A DNA stretch of 5,935 bases from positions 1 through 5,935 of the forward strand of contig JAUSPJ010000252.1 in NCBI GenBank assembly GCA_030655795.1, in the 5' to 3' direction. This document shows, piece by piece, positions 1-5,573 of the stretch. The notes beneath the pieces are model-generated. The model worked only from the letters and a program-made list of their open reading frames with translations, was not told the DNA's origin and did no database searches. Position numbers and translations under genes: made by a program. Origin of the DNA: Fidelibacterota bacterium. Lineage in GTDB: Bacteria > Fidelibacterota > UBA2242. The stretch's first letter is position 1. Every line of letters starts with the position of its first letter.

Positions 1-78
1 CTGGAATGTTACCGATCGAATCGCTACCCAGAATCAGAATACAAGACTCAAGAATCAAGACGGAAATCATTAAAAAAA

Positions 79-105
79 TTTTAAATTTTAAATTTTAAAT
101 TTAAT
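79..105. repeat. AT-rich TTTTAAA tandem tract
   Basis: The heptamer TTTTAAA occurs three times in a row at 79-99 and then decays into TTTAAT. An A-run (72-78) precedes it. The unit is nearly self-complementary, so the tract should melt or bend easily. Just upstream, at about 30-62, are loosely repeated AGAATCA/CAAGACTCAAGAATCAAGAC-like words. The tract lies about 150 bp upstream of the first gene. It could be a slippage-prone microsatellite or an UP-element-like region, but no role is shown. Confidence 0.75.
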
Positions 106-140
106 AATTGTTACATGTCACCGATTACGATTCACGTTTT

Positions 141-191
141 CCAGTTTCCCTGCCTGCATGACGCAGTCGGGCTGGCGTTCTCCGGTTTCCC
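141..191. repeat. GC-rich imperfect palindrome between short direct repeats
   Basis: A decamer CCAGTTTCCC (141-150) recurs as CCGGTTTCCC (182-191). Between them, 152-176 forms an imperfect hairpin: GCC/GGC, GC/GC and GAC/GTC pairs around a GCA loop, with two interruptions. The stretch is much more GC-rich than the AT tract just before it. It resembles short intergenic palindromic repeats, but only one copy is present in this window, so family membership cannot be shown. Confidence 0.45.
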
Positions 192-201
192 TTCTTCCAT
201 C

Positions 202-230
202 TTGGATAAATAACGGATATTCTCTATTTT
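202..230 (+). promoter_or_regulatory. Weak sigma-70-like promoter candidate
   Basis: TTGGAT (202-207) and TATTTT (225-230) are separated by exactly 17 bp and lie 27 bp before the first start codon. The match to consensus is partial: 3 of 6 at -35 and 4 of 6 at -10. It is offered only because spacing and position fit the gene at 258. Confidence 0.3.
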
Positions 231-257
231 ACAGACAGAACAAAGGAACAGACAATC

Positions 258-1151
258 ATGATAGACTATAGTAAAATCAAAACCTATCCGATAAAAGACC
301 GTAAAAATAAATTCTCCATCCGGGACATGATTCCCCTGGATTCCGGCATTGATCTGCAAAATGACGATATCCGTCAACTGGCACGGCTGATTGTTCAGGC
401 GAAGGAAAAAGACGCCAAAGTCATGCTGATGATGGGCGGCGCCGTGGTGAAAGTCGGCTGTTCAGCGCTGTTAATCGACCTGATCCGCCGCGGATTTATC
501 GATCATATTGCCCTGAACGGCGGCGCTTCGATTCACGATTTTGAAATTGCCATGATCGGGGAAACTTCGGAAGATGTGCAGAACGGTCTGAAAGACGGAA
601 CATTCGGGATGGCCACAGAAACCCTGATCTATATGAATGCCGCACTGAACACCGGCTATGAGAAAAACGAAGGCTACGGCCTGTCGGTGGCGCGTACAGT
701 GGCGGAACTCGATTTTTCCCATAAAAGCCTGAATATCCTCTACAATGCGATGATTCAGAACATCCCCGGCACGGTCCATATTGCCATCGGCGGTGATATC
801 ATTCACCAGCATCCCAGCTGCGACGGCGCTGCGCTTGGCAAAACATCCTTTATCGATTTCCAGCATATAATAAAAACCGTTTCCCGCCTGACTGACGGCG
901 TATTGCTGAATGTAGGTTCCGCGGTCAATCTGCCGGAAGTATTTCTGAAAGCCATCACCATGGTGCGGAATATGGGCTACGACGTCAAAAACTTCAGCAC
1001 CGCCAATTTTGATTTTCTGAATATGTACCGCTCCCGCACCCGGATTGTGGAATGGCCGAAGGTCCTCGGCGGACAGGGTTTCGACATTCGGGGAAATCAC
1101 GCGGAAACAATTCCGACCTTACATAAATATATTCTAGAAATGAGTTCCTGA
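258..1151 (+). CDS. Deoxyhypusine synthase-superfamily protein
   Basis: This 297-residue protein appears to belong to the deoxyhypusine synthase (DHS) superfamily, NAD-dependent enzymes that move the aminobutyl group of spermidine. The N-terminal third (about 55-103, with GGAVVKVGCS, ALNGG and HDFE) matches, from memory, the DHS segment leading to its TTAGGVEED-like NAD-binding motif. Residues about 172-195 (VHIAIGGDIIHQHPSCDG, then AALGK) match the DHS segment ending in the catalytic lysine motif DEAVSWGK. Lys195 would be the catalytic lysine and Asp189 falls where DHS has an acidic residue. The protein is about 70 residues shorter than eukaryotic DHS. Bacteria lack canonical eIF5A, so the true acceptor is unknown; homospermidine formation or another aminobutyl transfer is possible. 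The start is supported by AAAGGA at 242-247, 10 nt before the ATG. The GT9 gene follows after 12 bp. Confidence 0.75.
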   Translation: MIDYSKIKTYPIKDRKNKFSIRDMIPLDSGIDLQNDDIRQLARLIVQAKEKDAKVMLMMGGAVVKVGCSALLIDLIRRGFIDHIALNGGASIHDFEIAMIGETSEDVQNGLKDGTFGMATETLIYMNAALNTGYEKNEGYGLSVARTVAELDFSHKSLNILYNAMIQNIPGTVHIAIGGDIIHQHPSCDGAALGKTSFIDFQHIIKTVSRLTDGVLLNVGSAVNLPEVFLKAITMVRNMGYDVKNFSTANFDFLNMYRSRTRIVEWPKVLGGQGFDIRGNHAETIPTLHKYILEMSS

Positions 1152-1163
1152 GCCACAGTTCAC

Positions 1164-2174
1164 ATGGAAATTCCTTCGCAAATATTAATCATCCGCTTAT
1201 CGTCTATCGGTGATATTCTGCTGACGTTTCCATTAATTCAGGCGCTGCATCGTGAGTATCCCGGGACGGCAATCGATTTTATTGTCGGCAAAGATTATGA
1301 AGATGTTCTGAAACCGGTCAGGTCGCTGCTGCGGCAAGTCATTAGCTATGATAAGAAAAACGGTCGTTCGGAAACCCGCCGAATCCGAAAAATCATCCGC
1401 GAGAACCGCTACCCACTGATCGCCGACCTGCACAACAATCTGCGGACATTCCGGTTGACCCGCCGGCAAAGTGCTGCAGTCAGCCGGTTCAAAAAATACC
1501 GCATCCGGCGCTTTCTTTATGTGAAATGGAACTGGCAACTTTTCCCAGAGACTCCGGTCCGGCAAAAATATATGCAAATCCTGCCCCTGCTCTTTCAGGA
1601 CATCGGTTTTCAGCCCCTGGATTTCCAGCCGGAAACGGGTATTGTGAATCGATTGAAAACAGACATTCCCGTACTGGCATCGAAAAACCAGTGTGTTCTC
1701 ATCTATCCCGGCGCCCGGCATTTTACCAAACGCTGGCCGCTGGAATATTACGAAAGATTAATGTCCCTGATTTTGAAAAAAACCAATTATTTGATCCTTC
1801 TCGGCGGCAGCAAAGACGAGTCCACCACTATTCAACCGCTTGCCAAATTGGATAAAAGCCGGATTATTGACACCAGCGGAAAATACAGTCTCTATGAAAA
1901 TTTCATACTCGTATCGCTGTGTGACCTGATTATCAGCAACGATTCGGCGCCCATGCACATGGCCACTCTGCTCGGTAAACCGCAAATCGCTATCTTCGGC
2001 AATACCGTCCGGCAATTCGGCTTCTACCCGGAAAATCCCGGCGCGGTTATCATGGAAGACAATACCATCCCCTGCCGGCCCTGCTCCCATATCGGTTTCG
2101 ACAAATGCCCGAAAAAGCATTTCGACTGCATGCGGAAAATCACGCCGGAAATGGTGTTTGCAAAAGTTAAGTAA
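1164..2174 (+). CDS. Glycosyltransferase family 9 (heptosyltransferase-like)
   Basis: This 336-residue protein is a GT9-type glycosyltransferase, the family of the LPS inner-core heptosyltransferases WaaC/WaaF, which transfer ADP-activated heptose on the cytoplasmic side of the inner membrane. The N-terminal motif RLSSIGD (11-17) carries the Asp expected as catalytic base. The second nucleotide-binding lobe has YPGARHFTKRWP (181-192), ILLGGSKDE (211-219) and NDSAPMH (259-265), the last equivalent to the family's (T/N)DSGPMH. A Cys-rich tail holds Cys304, Cys307, Cys315 and Cys322, a CPC-plus-two pattern often seen in WaaF-like members. Length is typical. The start lies 12 bp after the DHS-like gene with no strong Shine-Dalgarno, suggesting translational coupling. 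Acceptor and sugar cannot be assigned: heptose, or another sugar in surface glycan synthesis. Confidence 0.9.
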   Translation: MEIPSQILIIRLSSIGDILLTFPLIQALHREYPGTAIDFIVGKDYEDVLKPVRSLLRQVISYDKKNGRSETRRIRKIIRENRYPLIADLHNNLRTFRLTRRQSAAVSRFKKYRIRRFLYVKWNWQLFPETPVRQKYMQILPLLFQDIGFQPLDFQPETGIVNRLKTDIPVLASKNQCVLIYPGARHFTKRWPLEYYERLMSLILKKTNYLILLGGSKDESTTIQPLAKLDKSRIIDTSGKYSLYENFILVSLCDLIISNDSAPMHMATLLGKPQIAIFGNTVRQFGFYPENPGAVIMEDNTIPCRPCSHIGFDKCPKKHFDCMRKITPEMVFAKVK

Positions 2175-2184
2175 TATAGCCTGG

Positions 2185-2213
2185 CCTCCCGGAGTTTCGG
2201 AACTTACGGGAGG
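2185..2213. terminator. Strong stem-loop after the GT9 gene, no U-tract
   Basis: CCTCCCG (2185-2191) pairs with CGGGAGG (2207-2213). The stem continues through a G-U pair and AGTT/AACT (2193-2196 with 2201-2204) around a TCGG tetraloop, with one bulged A. It begins 11 bp after the GT9 stop codon. The downstream sequence TATTAACAAAAT has no T-run, so it is not a canonical intrinsic terminator. It may be a 3'-end stabilising hairpin or a factor-assisted terminator. Confidence 0.5.
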
Positions 2214-2264
2214 TATTAACAAAATCTCCAATGGATCAAAACGATGCAACGATGAGTCGATTTT

Positions 2265-2366
2265 GATGTCCGTATGGTATAATTCAATATCTCGAAGTCA
2301 AAAATAAATATCCGGAACTTAAAATTTAATGTCCAGAGGTCAAATTCTAATGTTTTGACCCCCCCG
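2265..2366. repeat. 21-bp-phased degenerate repeat array ending in a C-run (IS-end-like)
   Basis: The word (A/G)AT(A/G)T(C/T) starts at 2265, 2286, 2307, 2328 and 2349, exactly 21 bp apart each time. In the clearest units it is followed by a purine-rich GA and then TCAAA or TTAAA around unit position 14. The last unit ends in TTTTGACCCCCCCG. Several 21-bp-spaced, degenerate binding-site-like repeats closing on a terminal motif resemble the multiple-repeat ends of IS21-type insertion sequences. No transposase gene or fragment accompanies it, so it would be a solo or relict end. A regulatory operator array with two-helical-turn spacing is the alternative. Confidence 0.55.
2275..2283 (+). promoter_or_regulatory. 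Perfect extended -10 element inside the repeat array
   Basis: TGGTATAAT gives a perfect TGn extension and a perfect TATAAT (2278-2283). No good -35 hexamer lies 17 bp upstream (AGTCGA at 2255-2260), but extended -10 promoters can work without one. Transcription would start near 2290 and read rightward through the palindrome cluster at 2411-2651, where there is no convincing gene. The match may be chance in AT-rich DNA. Confidence 0.35.
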
Positions 2367-2408
2367 TTTTTTAGAAATTTAGTGTAATAGCGAGTTGGTT
2401 CTGGTTTC

Positions 2409-2468
2409 TGTCGAAGACATCTCTTCGAGATATAGCATGTCTTTTTGTGTCGAAGACATCTCTTCGAG
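2409..2468. repeat. Two identical 21-bp stem-loop repeats, period 39 bp
   Basis: Positions 2409-2429 and 2448-2468 are identical. Each contains the hairpin TCGAAGA-CATC-TCTTCGA: a perfect 7-bp stem with a 4-nt loop at 2411-2428 and 2450-2467. The identity extends four bases further left (2405 and 2444) with one mismatch. The spacer between copies, about 18 bp, is not itself repeated in the window. With only two copies, and a palindrome rather than a spacer-flanked repeat, this is not a CRISPR array. Confidence 0.85.
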
Positions 2469-2486
2469 GTCAGGTAAGAACATTTT

Positions 2487-2572
2487 TGCCGTTACGGCAG
2501 CCAATCGAAGATTCTCCGAAGGAGTCTCCAAAGGAGTCCGTTGTGACCTATCTCAAAGAGATCCCTTTGGGA
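2487..2572. repeat. Cluster of five short perfect hairpins with 3-nt loops
   Basis: Five perfect inverted repeats follow one another. They are TGCCG-TTA-CGGCA (2487-2499), CTCC-GAA-GGAG (2514-2524), CTCC-AAA-GGAG (2526-2536), ATCTC-AAA-GAGAT (2550-2562) and TCCC-TTT-GGGA (2562-2572). Every loop is three nucleotides. The second and third hairpins form a 12-bp tandem unit that differs only in the loop, and the last two share a base. TGTGACCT and CGTGACCT (2542-2549, 2573-2580) bracket the last two hairpins. CCAAAGG (2528-2534) can also pair with CCTTTGG (2578-2584), giving a larger alternative fold. Confidence 0.8.
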
Positions 2573-2635
2573 CGTGACCTTTGGAAAAGTATTTTGACTA
2601 TTAATCATATTTTATCAATTAGTTACAATCCCGAT

Positions 2636-2651
2636 AAATCGGTACCGATTT
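2636..2651. repeat. 16-bp perfect palindrome
   Basis: AAATCGGTACCGATTT is a perfect 16-bp palindrome at 2636-2651. It overlaps a second inverted repeat, CCGA-TAAA-TCGG (2631-2642), so the two structures are mutually exclusive. It could be a dimeric-protein binding site or simply the last member of the hairpin series that begins at 2411. It sits 4 bp before the G-run of the end-like motif at 2655. Confidence 0.7.
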
Positions 2652-2654
2652 TCT

Positions 2655-2672
2655 GGGGGTGGTCAAACAATT
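2655..2672. repeat. G-run/GTCAAA motif, inverted relative to the C-run at 2349-2366
   Basis: GGGGGTGGTCAAACAATT reads like an inverted, imperfect copy of the TTTTGACCCCCCCG end at 2353-2366, whose complement starts CGGGGGGGTCAAAACATT. The shared parts are the G-run, GTCAAA and CA(A)TT. The two face each other with about 290 bp between their G/C runs, which is how a small non-autonomous element or two neighbouring relict IS ends could look. The similarity is short and gapped, so this is tentative. Confidence 0.35.
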
Positions 2673-2710
2673 TAATATCTAATCTAACACCAGGTTAAAT
2701 TACCGCAGAA

Positions 2711-2748
2711 TCAAAAACGGGAAATCCCTTACTTCCGGATTCCCCGTT
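2711..2748 (-). terminator. Intrinsic terminator of the two-gene minus-strand unit
   Basis: Read on the minus strand, AACGGGGAATCC (2748-2737) pairs with GGATTTCCCGTT (2727-2716). This is a 12-bp stem with one G-U pair and a 9-nt loop. The stem runs into five T residues (2717-2713), giving a classical Rho-independent terminator 18 bp beyond the stop codon of the DUF350-like gene. Confidence 0.85.
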
Positions 2749-2766
2749 AATGAGTTAATGCGTCAT

Positions 2767-3000
2767 TTAGATGACTTTGTGTACCAGGAGACCGACCATC
2801 AGAATGAGCGAAATGATAATCAATGCAACGCCAATATTGCCTTTTTTTATCTCTTCCCATTCGTCAATCGAAGTGGACAGCCAGTCAAACACTTTGATTG
2901 CCAGTCCCACGCCAAAAGAAAATCCCAATGACGCTACGATTGCCCAGCCGATTCCTCTCAGATACATCATTAACGTATAAGACCATGAAAAAGGATCCAT
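2767..3000 (-). CDS. Small two-helix inner-membrane protein, DUF350-like
   Basis: This 77-residue protein has two hydrophobic segments, about residues 14-36 and 56-74. They are joined by an acidic, charged loop containing DEWEEIKKGNIGVAL. An acidic residue and a GN-x-x-x-A motif just before the second helix resemble the DUF350 family of small bacterial membrane proteins of unknown biochemical role. I infer this family from pattern only. The start is well supported: AAGGAGG (3013-3007) lies 6 nt before the ATG. It is the second gene of a minus-strand unit, 30 bp after the secreted-protein gene, and is followed by a strong terminator. Tight pairing suggests that the two products act together at the cell envelope. 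Confidence 0.8.
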   Translation of the reverse strand: MDPFSWSYTLMMYLRGIGWAIVASLGFSFGVGLAIKVFDWLSTSIDEWEEIKKGNIGVALIIISLILMVGLLVHKVI

Positions 3001-3030
3001 GAAATTCCTCCTTAATTGTTATTTTTTGTA

Positions 3031-3456
3031 TTAATCAAATTTAACTCTGCGTACAAATTCCGATGAAGTTATCTCGCCATTGACAAACTTCAGAATATTT
3101 TCTTTGCTGGCGCTGGCCACGATATTCTCAATACCTTTGTATTCCACACTGACTACCACCGTCACTTTCTGAATCGGTTCATTGTGATAGGTCATGGCCT
3201 TCCCTGCCGCGTAAAATCCAACCAGCATAATCCGGTCGAATTGGTTACGGGCGCTCTTGACGCTCATGGTGAATTCTTTATTCCCATCAGCGGTATCAGC
3301 CAGATTCATGCGCTCGTACTCAAGCGAAACCTGATAGGCATTGCATATCTGCTGCACCGATGAATAATAACCTGAATTCGCTGAGACGTTCACTGTAAAT
3401 ATCAAAGAGATGGTAATCAATGTGAGCAGTAAAGACACACGTTTCATATTTCTCAA
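3031..3456 (-). CDS. Small secreted protein of unknown function, probable TTG start
   Basis: I do not recognise this 141-residue protein. It begins MRNMKRVSLLL and has a typical Sec signal peptide: a basic N-region, a hydrophobic core at about 8-22, and a VSA cleavage site after residue 26. The mature part, about 115 residues, is soluble and charged, without cysteines apart from one near the mature N-terminus (QQICNAY) and no clear catalytic motif. Start choice: AAGGAGG (3470-3464) is 7 nt from TTG (3456-3454) but 16 nt from the in-frame ATG at 3447-3445, so TTG is favoured. With the ATG start the protein is three residues shorter and the signal peptide survives. A strong promoter lies directly upstream. 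It is the first gene of the unit with the DUF350-like protein. Confidence 0.85.
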   Translation of the reverse strand: MRNMKRVSLLLTLITISLIFTVNVSANSGYYSSVQQICNAYQVSLEYERMNLADTADGNKEFTMSVKSARNQFDRIMLVGFYAAGKAMTYHNEPIQKVTVVVSVEYKGIENIVASASKENILKFVNGEITSSEFVRRVKFD

Positions 3457-3501
3457 AATTCAACCTCCTTGTATGTGTTTCCCCTGTATATCACGCAGCA
3501 G

Positions 3502-3530
3502 ATATTAGCGCTTTATTGCATTTTTGTCAA
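3502..3530 (-). promoter_or_regulatory. Near-consensus sigma-70-type promoter for the secreted protein/DUF350 unit
   Basis: On the minus strand, TTGACA (3530-3525) is a perfect -35. It is followed by exactly 17 bp and TAATAT (3507-3502), a good -10. Transcription should start near 3495, giving a leader of about 40 nt before the TTG start codon. This is the best promoter match in the window and makes the two genes independent of hutI, which lies upstream on the same strand. Confidence 0.75.
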
Positions 3531-3575
3531 TTGTTTTTTAATAATTATTTGGTTTCAGACGAATTAATCCGAGCT

Positions 3576-4781
3576 TCAGACCTGCAATCCGTTTTTCCAC
3601 ACCGATTTCACGGATGGATAACCTAAAAAATAGGGTATCCCCTGGTATTTTTCAAATTTCCAGATGACAAAATCAGCCTGTTTCCCTTTTTCAAGACTCC
3701 CGACCCGGTCTTCGAGCACCAGCGATCTGGCGGCATTATACGTCGCCGCTTGAAGGGCTTCCAGCGGGGTCAGTTTCAGTTTCAGACAGGCGATGGTTAT
3801 TACCAGCGGCATCGACTGGGTCATCGAACTCCCGGGATTAAAGTCCGTTGCAATGGCCACCGGTAAACCCTTATCCCACATCTTTCTCCCCGGCGCGTAA
3901 TGATCGGAGCCCAGGAAAAACGTCGTTGCCGGCAGCAGTATCGGAATGATATTTCCTTCAATCAGCGCTTCAATTCCCTCGTCGGTAATAGCGGTCAGAT
4001 GGTCCGCCGATATGGCGCCCAATTTCGCCGCCAGCTGCACACCGCCAATCGGTTTGAATTCCTCAGCATGCAACCGGACACCCAGCCCCAGAAACTTGGC
4101 CGTTTCCAGTACCATGCGGGTTTCCCGCACCGAAAAAACACCCTCTTCGCAAAAAACATCACAAAAATCCGCCAGTTCTTCGCGGGCGACTTTGGGCAGC
4201 ATCTGCTGAATAATCAGGTCAATATAGCCTTCATGGTCATCGCGATACTCGTCGGGATACTCATGGGCGCCTAAAAAGGTCCGGACAATATCCAGTGGAT
4301 GCTCAACTGCCAGATCTTTCAGCAGCTGCAGAGACATCAGTTCACTTTCCGTTGATAAACCGTACCCGCTTTTTGCTTCAATAGTGGTGGTTCCGAATTG
4401 CAGAAAATCATCCAGTCTCTGCCGGACTTTCATTTTTAAATCATTATAATCAGCCGACCGCAGACTTCGCACACTGGAGCGGATTCCGCCACCGGCGGCC
4501 GCTATTTCCATATAGGATTTGCCCATGATCCGCATTTCGTATTCCAATTCACGGGTCCCGTAAAAAACCGGATGAGTATGCGGATCGACGAAACCGGGAG
4601 TAACCAGAGCGTTTCCGGCATCGACAAGCTTGAACTCCGGGGAATACAGATCCTTACCGATTTCCTGAATATGACCATCAGAGACAAGCATTTCCACATT
4701 GTGAAGAACCTGCATAGATTCAGATATCGAATTATATGTGACCAGTTCCCCTATATTTCGCACAATTAATGACTGTTCCAT
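3576..4781 (-). CDS. hutI: Imidazolonepropionase
   Basis: HutI hydrolyses 4-imidazolone-5-propanoate to N-formimino-L-glutamate, the third step of histidine degradation, in the cytoplasm. It is a metal-dependent amidohydrolase with a TIM barrel and a small beta-sandwich domain. From the ATG at 4781 the protein has 401 residues, the usual length. Visible motifs are GFVDPHTHP with metal ligands His68 and His70, TTIEAKSGYGL (about 132-142), LGAHEYP (His173), HAEEF (His238), SADHL (His261) and ATDFNPGSS with Asp313 and Asn315, all characteristic of HutI. The reading frame stays open upstream to a TTG at 4835, but that start has no ribosome binding site; the ATG, with a purine-rich AAAGAGAG before it, fits the family N-terminus (MEQSLIVRNIGELVT). 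It is divergent from the amidase and hutU genes. No clear terminator follows it. Confidence 0.95.
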   Translation of the reverse strand: MEQSLIVRNIGELVTYNSISESMQVLHNVEMLVSDGHIQEIGKDLYSPEFKLVDAGNALVTPGFVDPHTHPVFYGTRELEYEMRIMGKSYMEIAAAGGGIRSSVRSLRSADYNDLKMKVRQRLDDFLQFGTTTIEAKSGYGLSTESELMSLQLLKDLAVEHPLDIVRTFLGAHEYPDEYRDDHEGYIDLIIQQMLPKVAREELADFCDVFCEEGVFSVRETRMVLETAKFLGLGVRLHAEEFKPIGGVQLAAKLGAISADHLTAITDEGIEALIEGNIIPILLPATTFFLGSDHYAPGRKMWDKGLPVAIATDFNPGSSMTQSMPLVITIACLKLKLTPLEALQAATYNAARSLVLEDRVGSLEKGKQADFVIWKFEKYQGIPYFLGYPSVKSVWKNGLQV

Positions 4782-4914
4782 ACCTACTCTCTTTGATAAT
4801 ATGCCAAAACTAACACTTTCAGCGGGATCAATCAAGCAGTAAGCATGATCTTTCGGTTGTAACGGTGTTTTGAATTAAGTAACTTTACTCCGTATTTATC
4901 AGAAAGGAAAATCT
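4782..4914. promoter_or_regulatory. Divergent intergenic region between hutI and the amidase gene
   Basis: This 133-bp space must hold the promoters for both directions. Plus-strand candidates are weak: TTGTAA (4857-4862), 17 bp, TAACTT (4880-4885), or TTGAAT (4870-4875), 17 bp, TATTTA (4893-4898). On the minus strand a TATTAT hexamer sits shortly before the hutI start without a good -35. I see no obvious HutC-type operator palindrome. AAAGGA at 4903-4908, 6 nt before the ATG at 4915, is the amidase ribosome binding site. Confidence 0.4.
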
Positions 4915-5532
4915 ATGCACAACCGGCCCATATTGAACCTGTTTCTGATCCTGCTTTTCTGTTCCTGTACTGTCCCCATAAAAAAAGAAATCAGTATTCA
5001 GGAACTCAAGTACCCGGAAAAACTGGGGGTTATCCGGCGAGCCGAGTGGGGCTGGAAACCACTGAAAACCGTTTTACCGCAACATGAAATCACCAAAATT
5101 ACCATTCACCACGGCGGTGTCGATTATCCTCCCGATAAAGATCCGGTTGAACATATTCGGAATTTGCAGGACTGGAGCCGCAGCGAAAAAAAATGGATTG
5201 ACATTCCCTACCACTTTATGATCGCACCGTCGGGCACAATTTATGAAACCCGGCCAATCAACTATCCCGGCGCCACCAACACGGATTATGATCCAAGCGG
5301 TCACGCATTAATCTGCCTGATGGACAATTACGAAAACGCCACGGTCAACCAGGAACAGCTGAAATCGATTATTGAACTGACCGCGTATTTGGTCGGACGT
5401 TTTAATGTTCCGCTCTATGATATCAAAGGCCATAAAGATTACACCGAAACCCTGTGTCCCGGTAAAAATCTCTACCAATATCTGGAGAATGGGACCATTC
5501 AGGCCCGGGTCCAGGAGTTACTGCCAAAATAA
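4915..5532 (+). CDS. Lipoprotein N-acetylmuramoyl-L-alanine amidase (Amidase_2/PGRP type)
   Basis: This 205-residue enzyme is predicted to cleave the bond between MurNAc and L-alanine in peptidoglycan. The zinc site of the Amidase_2/PGRP fold is complete: His65-His66 in ITIHHGG, His173 in GHKDY and Cys181 in TLCPG. Thr179, two residues before the Cys, matches PGRP amidases, and Tyr99 in PYHF sits where a conserved Tyr is expected. The N-terminus has a hydrophobic stretch ending FCSC, so Cys18 could be lipidated, although Cys at -2 is not canonical. A Gram-negative periplasmic lipoprotein comparable in role to AmiD is likely. No separate cell-wall-binding domain is present. The gene lies between hutI and hutU, 41 bp before hutU, and probably shares its transcript. 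A role in peptidoglycan recycling or remodelling is inferred. Confidence 0.88.
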   Translation: MHNRPILNLFLILLFCSCTVPIKKEISIQELKYPEKLGVIRRAEWGWKPLKTVLPQHEITKITIHHGGVDYPPDKDPVEHIRNLQDWSRSEKKWIDIPYHFMIAPSGTIYETRPINYPGATNTDYDPSGHALICLMDNYENATVNQEQLKSIIELTAYLVGRFNVPLYDIKGHKDYTETLCPGKNLYQYLENGTIQARVQELLPK

Positions 5533-5553
5533 TGATTGAACGGTTTTAATCAT
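5532..5553. other. Small hairpin between the amidase gene and hutU
   Basis: ATGATTGAA (5532-5540) pairs with TTTTAATCAT (5545-5553) through nine base pairs including one G-U, around a CGGT loop. It begins at the last base of the amidase stop codon. It is AT-rich and not followed by a T-run, so terminator activity is unlikely. It may be an mRNA processing or stabilising structure between co-transcribed genes. Confidence 0.35.
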
Positions 5554-5573
5554 GTAGATCAAAGGAGTTCACC

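Noticed and set aside
132..377. 81-residue minus-strand open frame over the first gene's start
   Set aside because: It crosses the ribosome binding site and the first 40 codons of the DHS-like gene and has no recognisable domain. It looks like a chance frame.
471..1100. Long minus-strand open frame opposite the DHS-like gene
   Set aside because: It is a shadow of a well-supported plus-strand gene and its translation shows no family motif.
1526..1855. Open frames inside the GT9 gene on both strands (1233-1721, 1526-1855, 1758-2249)
   Set aside because: They overlap a complete GT9 gene with all family motifs and have no start signals of their own.
2409..2468. Possible CRISPR array
   Set aside because: There are only two copies of a 21-bp palindromic repeat with an 18-bp spacer, no third unit and no cas gene. 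It fits a hairpin repeat better.
2593..2620. TTGACT as a promoter -35 box
   Set aside because: No acceptable -10 hexamer lies 16-18 bp downstream and there is no gene for it to serve on the plus strand.
2395..2698. Two overlapping plus-strand open frames (2395-2577 and 2447-2698) in the gap
   Set aside because: Both run through the hairpin repeats, so their peptides are repeat translations (for example VEDISSR twice). There is no good ribosome binding site and no recognisable domain.
3900..4274. Plus-strand open frames opposite hutI (3900-4274, 3946-4209, 4572-4769)
   Set aside because: They are antisense shadows of a gene whose catalytic motifs are intact along its whole length.
4782..4835. 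18-residue N-terminal extension of HutI from a TTG at 4835
   Set aside because: No ribosome binding site precedes it and the added residues do not resemble the family. The ATG at 4781 gives the usual HutI start and length.
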